Shown in pieces: positions 58,111 through 64,000 of a stretch of DNA of 64,000 bases (positions within the stretch are counted from its first letter, which is position 1; the number at the start of each line of letters is the position of its first letter). The stretch lies in NCBI RefSeq assembly GCF_026015985.1, contig NZ_CP110389.1:5488001-5552000 (forward strand). Reading direction: 5' to 3'. Below the pieces are notes generated by a model. That model made no database searches, was not told where the DNA came from, and worked only from the letters and a program-made list of their open reading frames with translations. This stretch comes from Rhodopseudomonas sp. P2A-2r. GTDB taxonomy: Bacteria; Pseudomonadota; Alphaproteobacteria; Rhizobiales; Xanthobacteraceae. The translations under genes were made by a program, and so were the position numbers.

Positions 58111-58172
58111 CCGGCGCCAGGATTTGTGTGCTCCTCGCCGCCCCCACGATCAAGTAAAGGCAGCCGGTCCGC

Positions 58173-59471
58173 CTAGCGAAGCTTCGCCTCGTGCGGGGCC
58201 GCGGGAGCCATCGCGCTGCCGCTCTTGCTGTCGCGCTTCAGCCGATCGATGTGCATGCGGATATGGGCGGCCTCGGCAGAGGTATTGGCCAGCGCGATGG
58301 CGCGGTCGAAGCTGACGCGCGCCTCGTCGCCGCGGCCGAGCTGCATCAGATAGGCACCGCGCACGCCGAAGAAGTGAAAATAGTTCGACAGCCGTGGCGC
58401 CAAGGGCTCGATCATGTCGAGCGCCGCCTGCGCGCCGCGGGTCTTGGACACCGCCACCGAGCGGTTCAGGGTGATCACCGGCGACGGCGTGAGAATCTCC
58501 AGCGAGCCATAGAGCAGATCGATCTGCAGCCAGTCGGTCTCGGCGGGCGTGGCGGCGCGGGCATGCAGCGCGGCGATCGCCGCCTGGATCTGGTACGGCC
58601 CGGTGCGGCGATGGCGCATCGCCTTGTCGATCAGCGCCAGGCCCTCGGCGATCAGGCAGTGGTCCCACAGGGTGCGGTCCTGGTCGTCGAGCAGCACCGC
58701 CGAGCCGTCGGCATCGAACCGCGCCCGTGCGCGGGCGTGTTGCAGCAGCAGCAGGGCCGTCAGCCCCATGATCTCCGGCTCCGACTGGAACAGCTTGAGC
58801 AGCAGCCGCGCCAGCCGGATCGCCTCCTGGCACAGCGACGCGCGCTCGGCGATGGCTTCGCCGGAGGCGGAATAGCCTTCGTTGAAAACCAGATAGATCA
58901 TCGCCGCCACCGCGGCGAGGCGCTCCGAGCGCTCCGGCGCGCCCGGCGTCTCGAAGGCGACGTCGGCCTTGGCGATCGCCGCCTTGGCACGGGTGATGCG
59001 CTGTTCCATGGCGGCTTCCGTCACCAGGAAGGCACGGGCGATCTGTTTCACTGACAGGCCGGAGACGATGCGCAGCGCCAGCGCGATCTGCTGCGTGGCC
59101 GGAATCTGCGGATGGCAGCAGATGAACAGCAGGCGCAGGATGTCGTCGCGATAATGCGCGCCGTCGAGCCGCTCTGCCAATTCCGCCTCGGCGTCGTCGA
59201 GGTCGGAGATGGCCTCGTCCTCCGGCAGTGCCGTGTGGCGACTGGTCTTCCTGATGTCGTCGATGGCGACGTTGCGGCCGACCATGATCAGCCATGCCGC
59301 GGCGTCGCGCGGCGGGCCATTCTGCGGCCAGGTCTTGAGCGCACGCAGACAGGCATTCTGGAATGCCTCCTCGGCGGTGTCGAGGTTGCGGAAATAGCGC
59401 AACAGCGCGCCGAGCGCCTGGGGGCGCGCCGTGGTCAGCGCCGCATCGATCCAGGCGAGATCGGTGGTCAT
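58173..59471 (-). CDS. ECF-type RNA polymerase sigma factor, ECF42 group (C-terminal DUF6596/TPR)
   Basis: 432 aa. Sigma2 (about residues 10-75) includes LRYFRNLDTAEEAFQNACLR and AAWLIMVGRNVAIDDIRKTS. Sigma4 (about 120-170) includes QQIALALRIVSGLSVKQIAR and FLVTEAAMEQRITRAKAAIA. The long C-terminal half (about 190-415, AMIYLVFNEGYSASGEAIAE, VITLNRSVAVSKTRGAQAAL and TPR-like helices) marks the ECF42 group, which lacks an anti-sigma and uses this extension for control. The ATG at 59471 overlaps the stop of the DGPF gene (ATGA), the hallmark ECF42-DGPF pair. Confidence 0.93.
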   Translation of the reverse strand: MTTDLAWIDAALTTARPQALGALLRYFRNLDTAEEAFQNACLRALKTWPQNGPPRDAAAWLIMVGRNVAIDDIRKTSRHTALPEDEAISDLDDAEAELAERLDGAHYRDDILRLLFICCHPQIPATQQIALALRIVSGLSVKQIARAFLVTEAAMEQRITRAKAAIAKADVAFETPGAPERSERLAAVAAMIYLVFNEGYSASGEAIAERASLCQEAIRLARLLLKLFQSEPEIMGLTALLLLQHARARARFDADGSAVLLDDQDRTLWDHCLIAEGLALIDKAMRHRRTGPYQIQAAIAALHARAATPAETDWLQIDLLYGSLEILTPSPVITLNRSVAVSKTRGAQAALDMIEPLAPRLSNYFHFFGVRGAYLMQLGRGDEARVSFDRAIALANTSAEAAHIRMHIDRLKRDSKSGSAMAPAAPHEAKLR

Positions 59472-59848
59472 GGCGTGTGTCCCGCCACATGGCCGGGCGT
59501 GAACAGGCCGATCGGACGGATCTCATAGGCGCCGCCGGGATTGGCGCGGCCGAGATCGCGCGCCACCTCCAGCGCCCCATCGAGGTCGGGGCATTCGACC
59601 ACGTAAAACCCGAGCAACTGTTCCTTGGTCTCGGCGAACGGACCGTCGAGCACCAGGGGCGGATCGCTGTCCTTGCGCAGAGTGGTGGCGGCGGTGGTCG
59701 GCAGCAGCCGTGCCACCGGCCCGAGCCGCCCCTGCTGCGCAAGCTTCTCGTGCACCAGCTTCAGCTTGCCCATGACCGCAGCGTCCTCCTCGCGGGTCCA
59801 CGATCCGACAACGGCTTCATCATGGTAACAAAGGATGGCGTAGAGCAT
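59468..59848 (-). CDS. DGPF-domain (YCII-related) protein cotranscribed with the ECF42 sigma factor
   Basis: 126 aa from the ATG at 59848 (AAGGAGACC before it). MLYAILCYHDEAVVGSWTRE, LARLLPTTAAT-like VARLLPTTAATTLRKDSDPP, VLDGPFAETKEQLLGFYVVE and RANPGGAYEIRPIGLFTP. The DGPF motif is intact. First gene of the sigma operon; its promoter candidate has the same TGTCGG/CGTC boxes as three other units, which implies autoregulation. Confidence 0.93.
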   Translation of the reverse strand: MLYAILCYHDEAVVGSWTREEDAAVMGKLKLVHEKLAQQGRLGPVARLLPTTAATTLRKDSDPPLVLDGPFAETKEQLLGFYVVECPDLDGALEVARDLGRANPGGAYEIRPIGLFTPGHVAGHTP

Positions 59849-59870
59849 GGATCGGTCTCCTTGGCTGGAA

Positions 59871-59897
59871 GACGGGCAGGACACCACGATCCCGACA
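59871..59897 (-). promoter_or_regulatory. ECF42-type autoregulatory promoter of the DGPF-sigma operon
   Basis: On the minus strand TGTCGG-17 nt-CGTC; the -10 ends 23 bp before the DGPF start, leaving just room for a transcript start and its Shine-Dalgarno. Confidence 0.72.
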
Positions 59898-59929
59898 CGG
59901 CTGGCTGAGAATTTCGCGCGCGAGGCAGG

Positions 59930-60579
59930 TTATTTCGCGGCGGAGCCGCACATCAAGTCGATCGCCCCCTGCGCGATCCCTTCGAGTTCCCGGCGCGCGA
60001 TGCCGGCTCGGGAGCGGATGGCGAGGGAGTACAGTGTGGCGGAGGCGAGCTGCGACAACGCCGCGACATCGACGGTCTCAGGCAGTTCGCCGCGCTTGAT
60101 CGCCGTGCGGAAGCACCAGCTCAGCGCCTCGTCGAGATCGCCGAATCCCTTGAGCACCATGGCGCGGATCTCGGGATCGGCGATGGCGTCGGAGGCCACC
60201 GTCATCACCGTGAAGCAGCCGCGCGGGCCGCCCTGCAGATAGATGTCGAGCGCGGCGCCGTAGAAGCGGCGCAACCGCTCGCGGATATCGATATCGGCCT
60301 TGAAGATCTCCGCGGCGGCGCCGCTGTAGTCCTCGCGGTAGCGCGCATAGCTCTTGATGTAGAGCGCGCGCTTGTCGCCGAACGCGCCATACAGGCTCGG
60401 CCGGTTCATGCCAGTGGCGGCGGACAGATCGTCCAGCGAGGTGGCGGCGAAGCCATCCTTGCGAAACAACGCCAGCGCCTGACCCAGCGCCAGCTCCGGC
60501 TCATAGGCCCGCGGCCGGCCGCGCCGCTTCGGCGCCGCACTGTCGGCCTTGTCCGGCGCGGGCTTCTTTTTTGTACCAT
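59930..60579 (-). pseudogene. TetR-family regulator, frameshifted near its N-terminus
   Basis: In the raw sequence the HTH frame is open from 60469 (MFRKDGFAATSLDDLSAATG), too short at the N-terminus. Upstream, the ATG at 60579 (MVQK...) leads into the frame if the A6 run (plus-strand T6 at 60567-60572) has seven bases. It then reads MVQKKKPAPDKADSAAPKRR, GRPRAYEPELALGQALALFR and joins the rest, 216 aa in total. The HTH ends MNRPSLYGAFGDKRALYIKS, and the C-domain (GGPRGCFTVMTVASDAIADP) resembles TetR_C_16-type regulators. Divergent from a GST gene. Probably functional in the organism. Confidence 0.85.
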
Positions 60580-60602
60580 TTCGAATTTAATTCCTTGACG
60601 TG

Positions 60603-60629
60603 TTTTATATTATGCGAGACGGTATAAAA
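60603..60629. promoter_or_regulatory. Inverted repeat TTTTATA-N13-TATAAAA between TetR and GST genes
   Basis: A 7-bp perfect dyad with a 13-nt spacer in the 99-bp divergent region. Candidate TetR operator overlapping the GST promoter. Confidence 0.45.
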
Positions 60630-60678
60630 ATCAACCCGCGCTCCGATCGCAACGGGACGCAAGCCAAGGAGGCCTTCC

Positions 60679-61323
60679 ATGGATCTGTATTTCTCGCCGA
60701 TGGCCTGTTCGATGGCCACCCGCATCGCGCTCGACGAGGCCGGCGCCGACGCCACCTATCTCGAAGTCGATCCGAAGACCAAGCAAGTGCTGCAGGACGG
60801 CTCGGATTTTCGCACCCTCAACCCGCTCGGCATGGTGCCGACCCTGCGCACCGACGACGGCGTGATCCTGACCGAGAATGCCGCGATCCTGCAATATGTC
60901 GCCGACCGCTTTCCCGACTCGCCGATTGCCGCCGGCACCGGCATCGAGCGCACCCGCCTGCAGCAGTGGCTATGCTTCATCGGCACCGAACTGCACAAGG
61001 CGCTGTTCATCCCGCTGCTCGACCCGAAAGCGTCGGCGGAGACCAAGGCGTGGGCGCTGGCGAGAGGCACCTCGCGGCTGGATTACCTTGAGGCGCATCT
61101 GCAAGGCCGCGAATTCCTGCTCGACCGCTTCAGCCTCGCCGATGCTTACCTCGCGACGGTGATAAACTGGACCATGGCGACACCGCAACTCGACTTTGCG
61201 CAATGGCCGGCGATCAAGGCCTATCACCAGCGGCTGCGCGCACGGCCGAGCATTGCGCGCGCCGTGGCCGAGGAGTTCGAACTGTTCAAGGCCGAACAGG
61301 CGCGGCACAGAGCAGCGGCGTAA
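60679..61323 (+). CDS. Glutathione S-transferase
   Basis: 214 aa. The N-domain begins MDLYFSPMACSMATRIALDE (catalytic Ser/Cys region SPMACS), then NPLGMVPTLRTDDGVILTEN (cis-Pro and glutathione-binding TEN(A)). The C-domain has FLLDRFSLADAYLATVINWT. Beta-class-like bacterial GST. AAGGAGG 8 nt before the ATG. Divergent from TetR, which probably represses it. Confidence 0.93.
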   Translation: MDLYFSPMACSMATRIALDEAGADATYLEVDPKTKQVLQDGSDFRTLNPLGMVPTLRTDDGVILTENAAILQYVADRFPDSPIAAGTGIERTRLQQWLCFIGTELHKALFIPLLDPKASAETKAWALARGTSRLDYLEAHLQGREFLLDRFSLADAYLATVINWTMATPQLDFAQWPAIKAYHQRLRARPSIARAVAEEFELFKAEQARHRAAA

Positions 61324-61432
61324 ATACACGTCCGGGGGTGGTCGCCACCGCCCCCGGCACGCCCTTGCGTGATACCCGGGAAACCGCAAAGATCGCGGCC
61401 AATTGAGAAGCCATCCGGGGAAGCGCAGGTCC

Positions 61433-62110
61433 ATGAAGTTCGATGACGTCATTCTCGGTCGCCGCAGCATTCGCGGCTACAAGCCTGATCCCGTGCCGCG
61501 GAAATTGATCGAGGAAGTCATCGCGCTGGCGATGCGCGCGCCGTCGTCCATGAACAGCCAGCCGTGGAATTTCTACATTGTCACCGGCGAACCGCTGAAC
61601 CGCATCCGCGCCGGCAATACCGAGCGGATGGTGGCGGGGGTGCCGCAGTCGCGCGAATTCCGCATCGGCCAGCCATTTGCCGGTCCGCACCGCGACCGCC
61701 AGGTCGGCGTCGCCAAGCAATTGTTCTCCGCCATGGGAATCGCCCGGGACGACAAGGAGATGCGCCAGGACTGGGTGCTGCGCGGCTTCCGTCAGTTCGA
61801 CGCGCCGGTCTGCGTGATCGTGACCTATGACCGCGTGCTGGACGGCAGCGACGACACGCCGTTCGACTGCGGCGCGGTGGCGACCGCTCTGGTCACCGCC
61901 GCCTGGTCGCGTGGGCTGGGCGCCGTGATCAACAGCCAGGGCATCATGCAATCGCCCGTAGTGCGCGAGCACGCCGGCATTGCCGACGACCAGGTCATCA
62001 TGAAGAGCATCGCGCTGGGCTGGCCGGACGACAGCTTCCCGGCCAATGCGGTGGTCTCCGAACGCAAGTCGGTGGCGGAAGCCACGGTATTCGTCGGCTT
62101 CGACGAATAG
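61433..62110 (+). CDS. Nitroreductase-family FMN oxidoreductase
   Basis: 225 aa. MKFDDVILGRRSIRGYKPDP and LAMRAPSSMNSQPWNFYIVT are the FMN-phosphate-binding signatures (RRSIR, S..N.QPW). ALVTAAWSRGLGAVINSQGI and KSIALGWPDDSFPANAVVSE close the fold. NAD(P)H-dependent reduction of nitro compounds or quinones expected. Preceded by a GC palindrome around 61330-61360 and lies downstream of the GST gene (109 bp). Confidence 0.92.
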   Translation: MKFDDVILGRRSIRGYKPDPVPRKLIEEVIALAMRAPSSMNSQPWNFYIVTGEPLNRIRAGNTERMVAGVPQSREFRIGQPFAGPHRDRQVGVAKQLFSAMGIARDDKEMRQDWVLRGFRQFDAPVCVIVTYDRVLDGSDDTPFDCGAVATALVTAAWSRGLGAVINSQGIMQSPVVREHAGIADDQVIMKSIALGWPDDSFPANAVVSERKSVAEATVFVGFDE

Positions 62111-62131
62111 ACCCGCGCGGAGCAGCGCGGC

Positions 62132-62599
62132 CTAGAACGGCGTCGCGGCCAGCCCCGGCACATCGGCCGGGCGCGGCCCGGGCGCCGGCCACAGGAAGCG
62201 GCGGTCCTTCTCGGCAATCGCCAGATCGTTGATGCTGGCCTCGCGGCGCGCCATCAAACCTTCGGCATCGAATTCCCACTGCTCGTTGCCGTAGGAGCGA
62301 AACCAGTTTCCGGCGTCGTCGTGCCATTCATACTGGAAGCGCACCGCGATGAAGTTGCCGTCGAAGGCCCACAGATCCTTGATCAGGCGATACTCATGCT
62401 CCTTCGCCCATTTGCGGGTCAGGAAGTCGACAATCGCCGGGCGCCCTTCGAAGAACTCGACGCGGTTACGCCATACGCTGTTTTCGGTATAGGCCAGCGA
62501 GACCTTGACCGGGTCGCGGGAATTCCAGGCGTCTTCGGCCATACGCGCTTTTTGCGCGGCGGTCTCGCGGGTGAACGGCGGCAATGGCGGGCGCGACAT
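62132..62599 (-). CDS. DUF1348 / NTF2-superfamily protein
   Basis: 155 aa from the ATG at 62599 (GGAG 6 nt upstream; starts [20 protein letters not shown]). Core: [40 protein letters not shown] and [20 protein letters not shown], typical of DUF1348. Cone-shaped SnoaL-like fold; no assigned reaction. Convergent with the nitroreductase gene (21 bp). Confidence 0.92.
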   Translation of the reverse strand: MSRPPLPPFTRETAAQKARMAEDAWNSRDPVKVSLAYTENSVWRNRVEFFEGRPAIVDFLTRKWAKEHEYRLIKDLWAFDGNFIAVRFQYEWHDDAGNWFRSYGNEQWEFDAEGLMARREASINDLAIAEKDRRFLWPAPGPRPADVPGLAATPF

Positions 62600-62676
62600 G
62601 GGCATCTCCGTTGGCTCGCTGCGATTGTAGCCCGGCATGTCGGAGAGTCGATGGCAACTTGCCTATCGCCCGATTG

Positions 62677-63123
62677 CTAAAGCTGATCGGCCTTCATTGC
62701 TGTTCGCAGCGCCTTCGGGATCGGCCTGGCCCGGCCGTCTGACACGAACGCGACTTTCACTTTCGCCTCCAGCAGCAGTTCGTCGCCGCGCCGCACTTCC
62801 TGGCTCAGCGTAATCGAGGCGCCCTTCACGTCGATCGGGCGCGTCACGATCTCCAGCACGTCGTCCATCCGGCTCGGCTTCAGGAATTCGAGCGTCATCG
62901 CACGCACCACGAAGGCAAAGCCGGGCGCCTCGCTCTCGGCTTCCGCAAACAGCGCGCGCTGGTCGGCGCCGAGCAGCCGCAGATAGTTGGTGCGGCCGCG
63001 CTCCATGAAGCGCAGGTAGTTGGCATGATAGACAATACCGGAGAAGTCGGTGTCTTCGTAATAGACCCGGACCTGCATGCGATGCAGGCCGTCAGCAATG
63101 GCGCCGTCGAGATGGGTGGTCAT
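62677..63123 (-). CDS. ybgC: Tol-Pal-associated acyl-CoA thioesterase YbgC
   Basis: 148 aa hotdog-fold thioesterase of the 4-hydroxybenzoyl-CoA/YbgC type. The active-site segment YYEDTDFSGIVYHANYLRFM with the catalytic Asp in EDTDF is at about residues 22-41. Downstream ITLSQEVRRGDELLLEAKVK. Acts on short acyl-CoA or acyl-ACP near the inner membrane. In relatives it begins the ybgC-tolQRAB-pal cluster; here it is on the same strand as tolQ but 16.4 kb away. Confidence 0.93.
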   Translation of the reverse strand: MTTHLDGAIADGLHRMQVRVYYEDTDFSGIVYHANYLRFMERGRTNYLRLLGADQRALFAEAESEAPGFAFVVRAMTLEFLKPSRMDDVLEIVTRPIDVKGASITLSQEVRRGDELLLEAKVKVAFVSDGRARPIPKALRTAMKADQL

Positions 63124-63196
63124 CGGGAAACATACTCGTCAAATCTGGTTGTCGCAGGCGGGGCCGGCACAAGTGACTGACGATATAGCCCAGACG

Positions 63197-63412
63197 ATGG
63201 CCACGGCAAAATTCCGCCATTGGATTTGGTCCGCCGCGCGCGGCCGTCGCACCAAACGCGGCACTTTGATCGAGGTCAAGTCGGCGATCGAAACGAGCGG
63301 TTACTCTTCCTCATCCGCTGAACCTGATGGCGCCCTGCCCGATCCCGCAGCCTACGACCCGATCGCCCATCGCGCCGACACCAAGATATCCCACGTAAAG
63401 GCAAATCCATGA
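63197..63412 (+). CDS. Possible small protein before oleate hydratase, 71 aa
   Basis: MATAKFRHWIWSAARGRRTK, then GTLIEVKSAIETSGYSSSSA and a polar tail to AYDPIAHRADTKISHVKANP. Its TGA overlaps the oleate hydratase ATG (ATGA), which suggests coupling. No recognisable domain and no clear ribosome-binding site; it may be chance. Confidence 0.3.
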   Translation: MATAKFRHWIWSAARGRRTKRGTLIEVKSAIETSGYSSSSAEPDGALPDPAAYDPIAHRADTKISHVKANP

Positions 63413-64000
63413 CATCCAGCAATCGAACCGCAGCGCGGAGCGACATCAAGGCCTATCTGGCGGGCGGCGGCATCGCATCGCTGGCCAGCGCAGCCTATCT
63501 CATCCGCGACGGCGGGTTAAAGGGCGACAATATCAGCGTGTTCGAGGAGACCGAACTGCTCGGCGGCAGCCTCGACGGCGACGGCAACGCCGACAAGGGC
63601 TATGTGATCCGCGGCGGCCGCATGTTCACCTATGAGGCCTATACCTGCACCTTCGACCTGCTGTCGGGCATTCCCTCGCTCGGCAATCCCGCCATCACCG
63701 TCAAGGACGAGATCTACGCCTTCAACGAGAAGCACATTCCGAATTCCAAGGCGCGGCTGGTGCGCGGCGGCCAGAAGGTCGACGTCTCCACCATGGGCTT
63801 TTCCGCCCAGGACCGGCTCGACCTGATCGAACTGATGGCGACGTCGGAAGCGACGCTGGGTGCCAGGCGCATCGCGGACATGTTCCAGCCGTCGTTCTTC
63901 ACCACCAATTTCTGGTACATGTGGGTCACCACCTTCGCATTCCAGCCCTGGCACAGCGCGGTCGAGTTGAAGCGTTACCTGCATCGCTTCATCCAGGAAT
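63409..64000 (+). CDS. ohyA: Oleate hydratase (myosin-cross-reactive antigen family), 5' part
   Basis: The frame is open to the window edge; about 197 of an expected 520-590 residues are present. FAD-binding motif YLAGGGIASLASAAYLIRDG, then VFEETELLGGSLDGDGNADK and GYVIRGGRMFTYEAYTCTFD (catalytic-region RGGRM, YEAYT). FFTTNFWYMWVTTFAFQPWH follows, typical of the family. Adds water to the 9-cis double bond of unsaturated fatty acids (oleate to 10-hydroxystearate), FAD-dependent, cytoplasmic or membrane-associated. AAAGGCAA is just upstream of the ATG. Confidence 0.92.
   Translation, partial: MTSSNRTAARSDIKAYLAGGGIASLASAAYLIRDGGLKGDNISVFEETELLGGSLDGDGNADKGYVIRGGRMFTYEAYTCTFDLLSGIPSLGNPAITVKDEIYAFNEKHIPNSKARLVRGGQKVDVSTMGFSAQDRLDLIELMATSEATLGARRIADMFQPSFFTTNFWYMWVTTFAFQPWHSAVELKRYLHRFIQE

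Overview
The window is a GC-rich alphaproteobacterial chromosome segment. It most resembles the Bradyrhizobium/Rhodopseudomonas/Afipia/Tardiphaga group (Nitrobacteraceae). The reasons are a FixK/FNR-type box before napEDABC, a cycA-like cytochrome c2 beside glcDEF, a BclA-type peptide transporter, a TorF-family porin, an Ala/Lys-rich H1-like protein, tolQRAB-pal-cpoB-tilS-ftsH on one strand, and dispersed GC-rich palindromic repeats of the kind common in these genomes. Genus is an inference from gene content only.

Layout. 1-6 kb: 3' end of groEL with its terminator, a secreted protein, a frameshifted FAD oxidoreductase, a small exported protein and a frameshifted L-lactate permease. 6-11.5 kb: BclA-like ABC exporter, CLC antiporter, TorF-type porin, H1-like protein. 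11.5-16.5 kb: glycolate oxidase glcF-glcE-glcD and a divergent cytochrome c2. 16.6-25.6 kb: TetR regulator, azlCD, napEDABC and a TonB receptor. 25.7-33.4 kb: NarL-type two-component pair, MarR regulator with a zinc-independent oxidoreductase, GT87-type membrane glycosyltransferase, NCS1 permease and an Acg-like nitroreductase. 34-46 kb: cell-envelope block ftsH, tilS, cpoB, pal, a FeeM/LuxI-like N-acyltransferase, a GGDEF-EAL protein, tolB, tolA, tolR, tolQ. 46.6-62.6 kb: accessory genes (DUF2852, TetR regulators, DGPF/YCII proteins, a diguanylate cyclase, GSTs, TonB receptor, SDR, Bcr/CflA pump, an ECF42-type sigma factor, nitroreductase, DUF1348). 62.7-64 kb: ybgC, which normally sits next to tolQ, and the start of an oleate hydratase.

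Two observations stand out. First, four copies of a promoter-like motif, TGTCGG (one TGTCTG) - exactly 17 nt - CGTC, lie upstream of the sigma operon (DGPF + ECF42), the SRPBCC-VOC pair, the two-gene DGPF operon and the GST-SnoaL operon. This looks like a local ECF42 regulon encoded within about 11 kb. Second, nine genes are interrupted or mis-started at ten single-base indels, seven of them consistent with one missing base, mostly in a homopolymer run. In every case restoring one base gives a full-length family member, and often an ATGA overlap with the neighbouring gene. This points to residual assembly errors more than to real gene decay. No CRISPR array, tRNA, rRNA, phage or insertion sequence was recognised.
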